Notes under the pieces: model-generated
Told to the model about the DNA's origin: nothing
The model's database searches: none
What the model saw: only the letters and a program-made list of their open reading frames with translations
From: an uncultured Collinsella sp.
GTDB lineage: Bacteria; Actinomycetota; Coriobacteriia; Coriobacteriales; Coriobacteriaceae
DNA: 64,000 nt
NCBI GenBank assembly: GCA_902475785.1
Contig: CABSAN010000002.1
Span: forward strand, 21,571-85,570
Direction: 5' to 3'
Shown here: piece after piece, positions 26,196 to 36,336 of the stretch
Numbering within the stretch: the stretch's first letter is position 1
Layout of the letters: each line of letters opens with the position of its first letter
Position numbers and translations under genes: made by a program

Positions 26196-26573
26196 GTCTC
26201 GATCTATAACATCTACTCGGTAAAAACAGGTCTAGTTGTTACAGATTGAGATATTGAGTCATCGTCTGACGGTTTGTCTCAATCTGTAACAGTAACCCTG
26301 CAAAATCGGCTCCAGATGTTACAGATTGAGACATTAAGTTTTTTGCTGAAGGTTCGTCTCGATCTGTAACATCTGGAACCCAAAAACCGGTCTAACTGTT
26401 ACAGATTGAGATGTTGAGCTGCGGCTCGACGAAATGTCTCGATCTGTAACATCTAGAACCCCAAAAACCGGCCTAACTGTTACAGATTGAGACAAACCCA
26501 AACCTCGCAAAACATAATCTCGATCTGTAACAGTTAGAGCTCATTTTCCTTGCTAGATGTTACAGATTGAGAT
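26196..26573. repeat. Alternating 17/23-bp hairpin array 1 (5 units)
   Basis: Five hairpins of 57 bp (one of 58) are separated by exactly 23 bp. Each is a left arm GTCTCRATCTGTAACA, 23-bp centre, and right arm TGTTACAGATTGAGAY. The 17-bp element therefore recurs every 40 bp with orientation alternating. It fills most of the gap between the kinase and copA. Confidence 0.9.
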
Positions 26574-26650
26574 GTTTGACAGGGGCTGACAACGATTGAG
26601 CAGCCGCCCTCATCTGTATCGGAATGTCATACATTTCTTTCTGTACTGTA

Positions 26651-26677
26651 CACCCCCAGGGGGTATGGGTGTATAGT
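26651..26677 (+). promoter_or_regulatory. copA promoter with CsoR-like operator
   Basis: CACCCCCAGGGGGTATGGGTGTA is a GC-centred inverted repeat that resembles CsoR operators. It runs into TATAGT (26672-26677), a good -10 box, 48 bp before the copA start. An operator over the -10/-35 region fits repression by the CsoR encoded at 29524 and release by Cu(I). Confidence 0.75.
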
Positions 26678-26724
26678 ATCGGCAGGTTAACATTTCAAAC
26701 ACCGACCTACAGAAAGGAGAAGCC

Positions 26725-29067
26725 ATGGCTCAAGATAAGTTCGACGTGGGCGGCATGACGTGCGCTGCCTGCCAGGCGCATGTGGACCGCGCCGTGAGCA
26801 AGCTCGACGGCGTCCAAAACGTCGCGGTCAACCTGCTCGCCGGCTCCATGTTGGTGGACTATGACCCCGCACAGGTCTCCCCCGACGACATCTGCACCGC
26901 TGTCGATCACGCGGGTTACTCGGCCTCGCCCGTCAGTACGGGCACCGAAGCCGCCCCAAACGGCAGCGCACAAGCCAGGTCCGGCGCCACCCATATGGAG
27001 TCGCCTACCAAAAAGCTGGAGGCCACCGCCTCCGCCATGCGCACCCGTCTCATCATCTCAATCATCTTTCTCATTCCGCTGTTCTACATAGGCATGGGAC
27101 ACATGCTCGGCTGGCCGCTGCCCAGCGTTTTCACCGATCACACCCATAGCATGACGCTCGCCCTCACCGAGCTTGTCCTGCTCGTCCCCATCGTCTACGT
27201 CAACGACGCGTACTTTATCAACGGCTTCAAATCACTCGCGCACGGCGCGCCCACCATGGACGCTCTCATCGCCGTCGGCGCCACCGCGTCGATCGCCTGG
27301 TCGCTCTACGCCATGTTCATCATGGCCGACCAGCTGGCTACAGGTCAGGTGCACGAGGCCATGATGACGAGCATGGACAACCTGTATTTTGAGAGTGCCG
27401 GCACGATTCTGTCGCTCGTCACCGTGGGCAAATACCTCGAGACGCGCAGCAAGTCCAAGACCGGCGGCGCTATCGAGGCGCTCATCGACCTAGCACCCAA
27501 GACCGCGACCGTCGTTGCCGACGACGGCACCGAGACCGCTGTGGACGTCGACGCCATCCTTCCCGGCCAGGTCCTGCGTGTGCGCCCCGGCGAGTCTATC
27601 CCCGTCGACGGCGTGGTACTCGAGGGCAGCTCGGCCGTGGACGAGAGTGCGCTCACCGGCGAGTCCATCCCCGTGGAAAAGACCGCCGGCGACACCGTCA
27701 ACGCCGCCACGGTCAACCGCACCGGATCGTTTACCTTCCGTGCCACGCGCGTGGGCGCCGACACGTCGCTCGCCAAAATCATCCAGCTCGTCGAGGACGC
27801 CAACGCCACCAAGGCGCCCATCGCCCGCATGGCCGATAGGGTCGCCGGCGTGTTTGTGCCCGTGGTGTTTGCGATCTCGGCCGTGACCTTTGCGGTGTGG
27901 ATGGCACTGACCGGCAGCATAAACGAGGCGCTCACCTCCGCCGTGGCCGTGTTGGTGATCAGCTGCCCGTGCGCGCTGGGCCTGGCCACGCCCGTCGCCA
28001 TTATGGTTGGCACCGGCAAGGGCGCCGAGATGGGCATTCTGTTTAAGAGCGCCGAGGCGCTGGAGAATCTGCGCAACGTGGGCACCGTGGTGCTCGATAA
28101 GACGGGTACCGTCACCCGCGGCAAGCCTGCCGTGACCGATATCGTGGTAGCCACGCGCGCTGACGGCTCGCCCGCCATGAGCGAAAAGGCGTTACTGAAG
28201 CTCGCCGCCGCGCTGGAGCGCTCGAGCGAACACCCGCTGGCCGAAGCGATTATGGCCGAGTGCGAGGCGCGCGGAATCGTGGCGCGCATGGTCGAGGATT
28301 TTGCCGCCGTGCCCGGGCGAGGCGTTACGGCGCGCGAGGGGCAGAATGTCATCGCCGCCGGCAATATGCGTCTGATGAACGAGCTAGGCGCGGAGGTGCC
28401 CGCAGGACTTGCCGAGCAATTTGCCACCGAGGGCAAAACGCCGCTGTTCTTTGCCAAGAACGGTGAGCTTGTCGGCACCATCGCCGTGGCCGACGAGGTC
28501 AAAGAGACGAGCGCTGCTGCCATCGCCGCGCTGCGTTCGCTCGGCGTCGATGCGTGCATGCTCACCGGCGACAACCGCGTGACGGCCGAGGCCATCGCCC
28601 GACGCGTGGGGCTCACCAGCGAGCAGGTTATCGCCGACGTCCTCCCCGCCGACAAGGAACGCCACGTGCGCGAACTGCAGGATGCGGGCGGCAAGGTCGC
28701 CATGGTGGGCGACGGCATCAACGACTCCCCCGCCCTGGCGCGCGCCGATGTGGGCCTTGCCATCGGTACCGGCGCCGATATCGCCAAGGAGGGTGCCGAC
28801 GTGGTGCTCATGCGCAGCGACCTTATGGATGTTGCGCGGGCCATCGAGCTGTCGCGCGCCACGATCCGCAACATCAAACAGGACCTGTTCTGGGCACTGT
28901 TCTACAACGGCATCGGCATTCCACTCGCCGCGGGCGTGTTCTTCCCGCTCACGGGATGGCAACTCTCGCCGATGTTTGGCGCCGCGGCCATGAGCCTGTC
29001 GAGCGTGTGCGTTGTGAGCAATGCCCTGCGCCTGCGAACCTTTAAGCCATCAGTTGCGGTGAAATAA
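26725..29067 (+). CDS. copA: Copper-exporting P1B-type ATPase
   Basis: 780 aa. One N-terminal heavy-metal domain with GMTCAACQ (about 9-16) is followed by eight membrane segments and the P-type signatures: TGES, CPCALGLATP (the CPC copper site in the sixth span), DKTGTVT with the phosphorylated Asp, HP and GDGINDSPALA. It pumps Cu(I)/Ag(I) out of the cytoplasm using ATP. AAAGGAG precedes the ATG. It heads a copper operon with copZ and csoR. The last codons (SVAVK and stop) are formed by the left arm of a 67-bp palindrome. Confidence 0.97.
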   Translation: MAQDKFDVGGMTCAACQAHVDRAVSKLDGVQNVAVNLLAGSMLVDYDPAQVSPDDICTAVDHAGYSASPVSTGTEAAPNGSAQARSGATHMESPTKKLEATASAMRTRLIISIIFLIPLFYIGMGHMLGWPLPSVFTDHTHSMTLALTELVLLVPIVYVNDAYFINGFKSLAHGAPTMDALIAVGATASIAWSLYAMFIMADQLATGQVHEAMMTSMDNLYFESAGTILSLVTVGKYLETRSKSKTGGAIEALIDLAPKTATVVADDGTETAVDVDAILPGQVLRVRPGESIPVDGVVLEGSSAVDESALTGESIPVEKTAGDTVNAATVNRTGSFTFRATRVGADTSLAKIIQLVEDANATKAPIARMADRVAGVFVPVVFAISAVTFAVWMALTGSINEALTSAVAVLVISCPCALGLATPVAIMVGTGKGAEMGILFKSAEALENLRNVGTVVLDKTGTVTRGKPAVTDIVVATRADGSPAMSEKALLKLAAALERSSEHPLAEAIMAECEARGIVARMVEDFAAVPGRGVTAREGQNVIAAGNMRLMNELGAEVPAGLAEQFATEGKTPLFFAKNGELVGTIAVADEVKETSAAAIAALRSLGVDACMLTGDNRVTAEAIARRVGLTSEQVIADVLPADKERHVRELQDAGGKVAMVGDGINDSPALARADVGLAIGTGADIAKEGADVVLMRSDLMDVARAIELSRATIRNIKQDLFWALFYNGIGIPLAAGVFFPLTGWQLSPMFGAAAMSLSSVCVVSNALRLRTFKPSVAVK

Positions 29068-29118
29068 GGCGTAACATGCTTAGCTAAACCGCTATTTAGT
29101 CCATATTCCACCGCAACT
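29052..29118. repeat. 67-bp palindrome family, copy 1
   Basis: AGTTGCGGTGAAATA at the left and TATTCCACCGCAACT at the right enclose a variable centre; total length exactly 67 bp. It overlaps the copA stop codon. Confidence 0.85.
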
Positions 29119-29146
29119 TTAGGTACTCAACGAAAAGGAGATAATC

Positions 29147-29368
29147 ATGAACTACATCGTTAAAACGTCTGGCCTTATGTGCGGCCACTGCGACGCTACT
29201 GTCGAGACGGCACTGCTCAACGTAGCCGGCGTGACCGATGCCGATGCCGATCACGAGACCCAGACCGTCCAGGTGGAGTGCGCCGACACCGTGACCGCCG
29301 AGCAGCTCGCCGCTGCCGTCGAGGGCGCCGGCGAGAAGTTCCACGCCCTGTCCGTGACCGCCGCGTAG
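29147..29368 (+). CDS. copZ: Copper chaperone, heavy-metal-associated domain
   Basis: 73 aa, the standard length of CopZ-type metallochaperones. The metal site is LMCGHCDATV (about 10-19) in the usual loop of the ferredoxin-like fold. It would bind Cu(I) and pass it to CopA. AAGGAG lies 6 bp before the ATG. It is flanked on both sides by 67-bp palindromes and lies between copA and csoR. Confidence 0.93.
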   Translation: MNYIVKTSGLMCGHCDATVETALLNVAGVTDADADHETQTVQVECADTVTAEQLAAAVEGAGEKFHALSVTAA

Positions 29369-29412
29369 CAGCTACGCACCAACAGACACCGCCGCCCAAC
29401 CAGCCCCTCAGA

Positions 29413-29479
29413 AGTTGCGGTGAAATAGTTCCGGTTTAAACGCTTTAAGCCTTCAATCAGGAACTATTTCACCGCAACT
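29413..29479. repeat. 67-bp palindrome family, copy 2
   Basis: Same outer arms as copy 1 with extra inner pairing (AGTTCC with GGAACT). It lies between copZ and csoR. Confidence 0.85.
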
Positions 29480-29523
29480 GAGGGTGAGGCATTTGAAGGA
29501 TTGACCAGAAACGAGGACCCGCC

Positions 29524-29796
29524 ATGATGGCAGACCATAAATCGGTGACCCGCATGCTCAAGACGGCGCGCGGGCAAATCGACGGCATCCTGCGGATGGT
29601 GGAGGAAGACCGTTACTGCGTCGACATCTCCACGCAGCTCATGGCCACGCAGGCGCTCATCGCCCGCATCAACGCCGACGTGCTCAAGGCGCATATCGAG
29701 GGCTGCGTGACTTCGGCAATCGAATCGGGCGACGAAGACCTCAAAGCCGCCAAGCTCGCCGAGATCGAACGCGTCGTCGACAAGCTCTCCAAGTAA
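29524..29796 (+). CDS. csoR: CsoR-family copper-sensing repressor
   Basis: 90 aa, typical of the all-helical CsoR/FrmR (DUF156) family. The Cu(I) ligands are in place: Cys in RYCVDI (about 37), and HIEGC (His and Cys four apart, about 61-65). Apo-CsoR binds GC-rich inverted repeats; Cu(I) releases it. It lies downstream of copA and copZ and probably controls the operator at 26651. Two ATGs (29524, 29527) are possible. Confidence 0.93.
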   Translation: MMADHKSVTRMLKTARGQIDGILRMVEEDRYCVDISTQLMATQALIARINADVLKAHIEGCVTSAIESGDEDLKAAKLAEIERVVDKLSK

Positions 29797-29863
29797 TTGG
29801 TGCATTGGGGACGGGTACGTTTGCACCACCTTGGTGCAAATTGACCTGTCCCCTTTGCACCAA
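29797..29863. repeat. TTGGTGCA palindrome family, copy A
   Basis: 67 bp bounded by TTGGTGCA and TGCACCAA, with inner GGGGAC/GTCCCC pairing. It is related to the element at 62668-62734. Confidence 0.75.
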
Positions 29864-29910
29864 ATCGGGTATAAAGGCGTGCAGCATAGCGAAATGAAAG
29901 GCAGTTCTGC

Positions 29911-30384
29911 ATGAATGACTTTATGAAGGGTCGCAACGGCGCCGACGAACTCACCGTCGTGCTGGGCTTCGCAGGCATTATCATCGCGATGATCGGATCG
30001 ATGGCCCGCATCCAGTGGCTCAGCTGGATCGCCATCGCCGTAATCGTCCTCGGCGTGCTGCGCGGCCTGTCCAAAAACGTCGACGCGCGCCGCAAGGAGA
30101 ACGATGCCTTTGTCACGGCGACCGCGAACGTCCCCGGCCTAGGCAAGTTCGTCGCCAGCTTGGGCGGCGGGACTGCAGCTGCCAACGCCTCGCGCACGGC
30201 CGGCACCAGCAAGGAAGACTTTGAACGTGCCAAGCGCACGGCCAAGAAGATGTGGAAGGGCCGCAAGACCACAGCGTACCTTAAGTGCCCTAACTGCGGT
30301 CAGATGCTGTCCGTCCCCAAGGGCAAGGGCAAGATCCGCGTCACCTGCCCCAAGTGCCATGCCAAGATGGAAACGCGCTCCTAG
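29911..30384 (+). CDS. Two-span membrane protein with C-terminal zinc ribbon
   Basis: 157 aa. Two hydrophobic segments (about 14-31 and 35-52) are followed by a basic linker and a C-terminal zinc ribbon (CPNCG at about 131-135, CPKCH at about 147-151). The ribbon is at the opposite end from the other zinc-ribbon proteins here. AAAGGCAG precedes the ATG. Function is unknown; it lies alone between csoR and a convergent amidohydrolase gene. Confidence 0.8.
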   Translation: MNDFMKGRNGADELTVVLGFAGIIIAMIGSMARIQWLSWIAIAVIVLGVLRGLSKNVDARRKENDAFVTATANVPGLGKFVASLGGGTAAANASRTAGTSKEDFERAKRTAKKMWKGRKTTAYLKCPNCGQMLSVPKGKGKIRVTCPKCHAKMETRS

Positions 30385-30407
30385 CCGCAACACCATAGGA
30401 CAAAATA

Positions 30408-30443
30408 AAAGCCGAGGCCTCGTGTTGAGACCTCGGCTTTTTG
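30408..30443. terminator. Bidirectional rho-independent terminator
   Basis: Stem AAAGCCGAGG...CCTCGGCTTTTT with internal CTC/GAG pairing between two convergent genes. Confidence 0.9.
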
Positions 30444-30483
30444 CATGGGGCGACATCATTCGATGAAGCCGTCGCGCCAGCGC

Positions 30484-31854
30484 CTAAGCTACGCCGTCGC
30501 GAGCGAGCTCCTCTGCCAGGGCTTCTGCCGGCATGGCCATAATCGCGTCGAGCTCGGTGTCGACCTCGGGGATGCGCTTGACCTTCAGCTTGCGCGCCAG
30601 GTTGCCGCGGCACATCACATGCATCGGTTCACGCAGAGCGCATAGGTCATCGAGCGGATTCTTGCGCGTCACCAGGATATCGGCGGCCTTGCCGCACTCG
30701 ATCGTACCGGTCTCGTCACCCAGGCCCAGTAGCTCAGCATTGACCTGCGTGGCCGTATGCAGTGCGAAGGCATTGCTCACGCCCACGTACTTGGCAAAAT
30801 AGGCCACCTCGCGCCACATGTCGTACTGCGTCACGAACGGGCAGCTCGAGTCCGTGCCCAGGCCCACCTTGATACCGGCTTCCAACGCCGCACGAGCGCT
30901 CTCGATAATGCCCGAGCACACGATGTCACCGTTCTTCTTTTGCGTGTCAGTCGAATGGGTCTTTTCCGGATCGAGCAACACAAACGGCAGCGCCGGACTG
31001 ATCGTGCAAGTCACGCTTGGTGCGCGTCCCTCGAGCTGTGTTTCCGCGGCGCCGCGGTACAGTTCCAGGATCTCGGGGGTCATCGGAGCGCCGTGCTCAA
31101 TCGTGTCAACGCCAGCCTGAAGCGCGGTCTTCACACCTTCGGTGCTCTCGACATGGGCCATGACCGGAAGGCCGACCTCGTGTGCCGCCTTGCACGCCGC
31201 AGCGGCAACCTCGACCGGCATGCGCAGCACGCCCGGCTCGCCTACTTCGGTCGCATCGAACACGCCACCCGTCACGAACAGCTTGATGACGTCGGCACCG
31301 CGCGCATACAGATCGCGCACCTGTTCGGCCGCCTCGGCGGGGCTGTTAGCCACCTGCGCGAACAGCCCCGCGCCGTGGCCACCCGGCACCGTAACGCCCG
31401 TTCCCGGCGCTACCAGGCGCGGACCCTGATATTTGCCGGCATCGATGGCGTTGCGTACGGCGATGTCGGCAAACAGCGGGTCGCCCGCACCGCGCACCGT
31501 GGTCACGCCGCTTGCCAGCTGCTGCTGAGCGCTGCCCTTGAGGATATGGCGCACGATGGCGCGCCCCACGGGATTGTCGAGTTTCTTCATGAGTGCGCCC
31601 GCATCGCCCGCCGAGACCGGCTTGCCCGAACCGCACAGATGCACATGCATATTGATGAGGCCGGGCATGAGATACGCCCCTGCCAGGTCGATGACCTCGG
31701 CACCTGCAGGCGCCTGCGCCACAGCACTCGGCCCCATCCAGGTGATGATGCCGCGCTCGACGGCCACGGCCATATCGGGCTGCGGCTCCATATGTTCCGA
31801 ACCATCCAGAACGGTCGCATTGATAAACAACGTGGGACGATCGGCAGTCGCCAT
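30484..31854 (-). CDS. Metal-dependent amidohydrolase, imidazolonepropionase-like
   Basis: 456 aa from the ATG at 31854, preceded by GGAGGAG; longer in-frame starts run into the intergenic array region. The HxH metal site is NMHVHL in the segment AYLMPGLINMHVHL (about 58-71). Further motifs are VMAHVE with a metal-binding His, DTIEHG, and GTDSSCP near residue 320. These are typical of the amidohydrolase superfamily branch with imidazolonepropionase and prolidase-like enzymes. It probably cleaves an amide or cyclic amide; the substrate is not predictable. No hut genes are nearby. Confidence 0.85.
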   Translation of the reverse strand: MATADRPTLFINATVLDGSEHMEPQPDMAVAVERGIITWMGPSAVAQAPAGAEVIDLAGAYLMPGLINMHVHLCGSGKPVSAGDAGALMKKLDNPVGRAIVRHILKGSAQQQLASGVTTVRGAGDPLFADIAVRNAIDAGKYQGPRLVAPGTGVTVPGGHGAGLFAQVANSPAEAAEQVRDLYARGADVIKLFVTGGVFDATEVGEPGVLRMPVEVAAAACKAAHEVGLPVMAHVESTEGVKTALQAGVDTIEHGAPMTPEILELYRGAAETQLEGRAPSVTCTISPALPFVLLDPEKTHSTDTQKKNGDIVCSGIIESARAALEAGIKVGLGTDSSCPFVTQYDMWREVAYFAKYVGVSNAFALHTATQVNAELLGLGDETGTIECGKAADILVTRKNPLDDLCALREPMHVMCRGNLARKLKVKRIPEVDTELDAIMAMPAEALAEELARDGVA

Positions 31855-32003
31855 ATCGAGCTCCTCCCTCACGATTAACTTGAACATTTGTCCATTATTA
31901 CCCAGCGCGGCAGGATTGCTGCGGACATATCGGTTAACGGAGAAAGGAGGAGATGCGGGGAACGGAATGCACTGCGGTCCCACCCCAGCGACATCCGGGA
32001 AAT

Positions 32004-32301
32004 GTCTAGATCTGTAACAGGTGGACCGTCTTTAACCTTCCAAATGTTACAGATCGAGATCTTTCGGCACCGCGTCCAACCTTTGTCTCAATCTGTAACA
32101 GTTAGGTCGAATTATGGCCGTTAGATGTTACAGATCGAGATATTTTCCAGCCCTGTCGTCAAACGTCTAAATCTGTAACAAGTAGACAGGTTTTCGGCCT
32201 CTAGATATTACAGATTGAGATCTTTTAGCGGCAGCCAACCTTCTGTCTCGATCTGTAACAGTTACGAGGCCAAACGGCCCCTTGTTGTTACAGATCGAGA
32301 C
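32004..32301. repeat. Alternating 17/23-bp hairpin array 2 (4 units)
   Basis: Four 57-bp hairpins with linkers of 24, 23 and 23 bp; same arms as array 1. It lies between the amidohydrolase start and the 3' end of the nuclease-like gene. Confidence 0.9.
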
Positions 32302-32342
32302 AAACTCGGCAGGAACAACCACATCCGCGTCAGTTGCACCCC

Positions 32343-33413
32343 TCAGCGCCCACACCACTGCCGCCTCCATTGCTCAGCCAAATCGGCCCGCTGCGGAATG
32401 TCCGCCAGTCTCATCTTTTCAGCCAGCTTCCCCGGATTCTTGAGTTCATCAAACGTAAACCTCAGCACCTTATGTCCGAGCATCGTCAGATGGGACTCCC
32501 GCTGACGTTCCGCCACGAATGGGTCGACCGACTCCCGATCCCCACCATCCTGCAGGGTATACTTTCCCTTTCCATCGAGCTCGCCAATCACGCACGTCCC
32601 GTCCTCGAGCCTCCAGAAATAGTCGACTCGAAATACCTGATTCGGATCGAGCGGGTCACGAAACTCCACCTGCAACCCTGGCACCGGAAAACCGTATGCG
32701 ATAAAGAATGCCCGAAAACGAGACTCGCCGCCGTTTTCGGACAGCCCATCCGCATACGACGCGATCACCTGCGCTCTGCGATACCCTCGTCTGCCCTCGC
32801 AATCGGAGCGGAGACACTCGCCCAGGTCATCGCGCGATACGCCCTTTGCTCGCAACGCAGAATCGGCGATCGCCAGACCATACGAAAACGGCGCACGCAG
32901 CAGACAATCCTCCACCGTGCGCCAAAACGGCGTCACTCGTACGCCGTCGACGCGCTCAAGCGCACCCGCCGCCTGCGGACGCAACAGCCTATATCCCGTA
33001 CTCAACGCCATCGAACAACCCGTCTTGACCAAGTAACGCGGCCCAAGCAGATCATTCGGCACCTCCAGACCCCATATCAGCGCGGCGTCATACCCCCAAA
33101 ACGCCCAATCGGGATGAAACTCCGCAAGCCCCTTGATGGTCCACCGAGCTCGCTCCGCCGACGTCAACGCATCCCAATCATGTTGAAAACAGAACAAATA
33201 CGGCTCGGGCTCCGCAATATCATCGGTTCCCACATGACGCCGCAGCCACATGAGCTCGGCATTGTCGTGTGTCACAAGCAGCACGCCTTGTTCGGCCGCC
33301 TTCGTGAGCCTGGCAAGCATCCTATTCCGCGCCAAGGTGTTACGTGTTGCATGCTTGTGTTTAAGAACGGTATTAGACACTTCCATCACCACCACATCGG
33401 ACAAATGGGCCAT
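32343..33413 (-). CDS. PD-(D/E)XK nuclease-like protein (DUF559/Vsr type)
   Basis: 356 aa from the ATG at 33413; the start is uncertain (a TTG at 33446 lies inside array 3, another ATG at 33386). The C-terminal part has VDYFW, then GELDGKGKY, then RESHLTMLGHKVLRFTFDEL, which is the pattern of Vsr/DUF559 endonuclease-like domains (Asp...Glu-x-Asp-x-Lys). The N-terminal part resembles the AbiEi-type antitoxin domain found in front of DUF559 in Actinobacteria. No obvious partner toxin is adjacent. It is flanked on both sides by hairpin arrays 2 and 3. DNA binding or cleavage is likely but unproven. Confidence 0.75.
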   Translation of the reverse strand: MAHLSDVVVMEVSNTVLKHKHATRNTLARNRMLARLTKAAEQGVLLVTHDNAELMWLRRHVGTDDIAEPEPYLFCFQHDWDALTSAERARWTIKGLAEFHPDWAFWGYDAALIWGLEVPNDLLGPRYLVKTGCSMALSTGYRLLRPQAAGALERVDGVRVTPFWRTVEDCLLRAPFSYGLAIADSALRAKGVSRDDLGECLRSDCEGRRGYRRAQVIASYADGLSENGGESRFRAFFIAYGFPVPGLQVEFRDPLDPNQVFRVDYFWRLEDGTCVIGELDGKGKYTLQDGGDRESVDPFVAERQRESHLTMLGHKVLRFTFDELKNPGKLAEKMRLADIPQRADLAEQWRRQWCGR

Positions 33414-33439
33414 TGTCACCGTTGCCGCTGTCGGCAAAC

Positions 33440-33736
33440 GTCTCAATCTGTAACAGGAAGACAGTCTTTGAACCTCTAGTTGTTACAGATCGAGATTTTC
33501 AGTCGTGCGTCCAACCTTTGTCTCAATCTGTAACAGTTAGACCGTTTTTTGGCCCCTTCCCGTTACAGATCGAGATCTTTCGGCAGGCGCCAACCTTCCG
33601 TCTCGATCTGTAACAGGAAGACGTTCTACAGGCCCCCAAACGTTACAGATTTAGACAAACCAGCGGTGCCCAAGCGTTCGTCTCGATCTGTAACAGGTAG
33701 ACCGGTTTTTTGTCCCTAAACGTTACAGATCGAGAC
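33440..33736. repeat. Alternating 17/23-bp hairpin array 3 (4 units)
   Basis: Four 57-bp hairpins, all three linkers 23 bp. Several linkers share the sequence CCAACCTT with array 2, so the arrays are related by duplication. It lies immediately upstream of the nuclease-like gene. Confidence 0.9.
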
Positions 33737-33776
33737 ATAAAGGCAGAAGGCAGGGCAAGCGACAGCTGCCCACTCC

Positions 33777-34484
33777 CTACTCCCACTCCTGCTCGTAGAT
33801 ATTGAGCGACTTCACGTACCGCCCCTGGGCGCCCATGATGTCGCGGACCAGGCGCAAAAAGAAGCTGATGCATGAGGTGTCGAAACCGTCCTCTAGGTCC
33901 TCGGGATGCACCGCGCCCGGCCCGTCGACCGCCGTGTCGTTCAGGCGCGCGATGTCATACAGGTAAAGCTGCCCCGCCGTCAGCCAGACATCGTCGATGC
34001 ACGCGAGCCGCACCGCAATCGCGCCATCGCTCCAGTGCTCCTTTTGCACGATATGTGGGTCGTAGACGTCAAAGCGACAGTCGGTGCGCGTGTCCTTCAG
34101 CACGACCATGCCAGTCGCGGGATCCTTGTCCAAAATGCCAAAACGCGAGAAATACTGCGTGTCGCGCACCTGCTTAAGTCGCCCGAGCGAAACAGGAGAA
34201 ATTGACGCTGGCGGCTCGTCCACATACAGCTCCAACAGCGTCTTGCCGTGGTAATAGGGACGCTCAAACAACAGCCAATCGGTAAACGCCATGTTGTAGG
34301 CCATGATTTCGTTTTGAGAAGGTTCCTCGCAATAGCTGAGCCACGGATCGACGGTAATCTCGAACTGCTCGCGCGCCGGCTCCAGGAATTGAAACTTCCG
34401 CAGCATCCAGAAGTGAGCCATGTCGGCAATATCGTTGCCGACGGCTTCGGCCAGCTGTGCTCGGTCAAAAACTTGGTCAGTCAT
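33777..34484 (-). CDS. Conserved hypothetical protein
   Basis: 235 aa, soluble, acidic, rich in Trp/Tyr/Phe (for example WLLFERPYYHG, FDVYDPHIVQKEHW). No recognised motif, membrane span or metal site is seen. A strong GAGGAGGA site precedes the ATG, which supports a real gene. It stands alone between array 3 and the glutamate synthase genes. Confidence 0.75.
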   Translation of the reverse strand: MTDQVFDRAQLAEAVGNDIADMAHFWMLRKFQFLEPAREQFEITVDPWLSYCEEPSQNEIMAYNMAFTDWLLFERPYYHGKTLLELYVDEPPASISPVSLGRLKQVRDTQYFSRFGILDKDPATGMVVLKDTRTDCRFDVYDPHIVQKEHWSDGAIAVRLACIDDVWLTAGQLYLYDIARLNDTAVDGPGAVHPEDLEDGFDTSCISFFLRLVRDIMGAQGRYVKSLNIYEQEWE

Positions 34485-34800
34485 GGCATCCTCCTCAAAC
34501 TGATGGACCTCAATTTGAGCTTACGAGGAGGGCGAGCAGCCACTGTCAGCGCAGGCAAAATAGGCCCTCGACTGCAAACCAGATGCTAACCAAACACTTG
34601 ACGGGACACTTGACCGAATGAGCGCACCGCAAAGAAACGGCAGGTAGGCATAGACAACCGACCCGCCATTTTGAGCCAAACACCCGCTGCCACCACAGAA
34701 ACAGCAGAGAGCCACAGCCCCAAACGTCAACAAATGAACACCCACACGTCGACAAACGAGCAAATCGCTCGCAAAGAGTGTCCCCAACGACTTGACAAAA
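34485..34800. other. Intergenic region without recognised gene
   Basis: About 315 bp between the hypothetical gene start and the gltD terminator. It includes GTGTCCCCAACGACTTGAC (34780-34798), which is related to the following terminator stem. No convincing reading frame, RNA gene or promoter is seen. Confidence 0.5.
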
Positions 34801-34838
34801 AAGAACGTCCCCAATGACTAGTCGTTGGGGACGTTCTT
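34801..34838 (-). terminator. Rho-independent terminator after gltD
   Basis: A perfect 14-bp stem (AAGAACGTCCCCAA / TTGGGGACGTTCTT) is followed on the minus strand by TTTTG. It lies 11 bp after the gltD stop. Confidence 0.9.
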
Positions 34839-34849
34839 GAATGACTACC

Positions 34850-36331
<1,482 letters not shown>

Positions 36332-36336
36332 GGCAC

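Noticed and set aside
26196..26573. CRISPR array
   Set aside because: Repeats alternate in orientation, the 23-bp intervals are too short and partly similar to each other, and no cas gene is present.
30484..31854. Histidine-degradation (hut) role for the amidohydrolase
   Set aside because: Similarity to imidazolonepropionase is only at superfamily level and no other hut gene is nearby.
32215..32505. Small open frames running through the hairpin arrays
   Set aside because: They translate the repeats in arbitrary frames and have no ribosome binding site.
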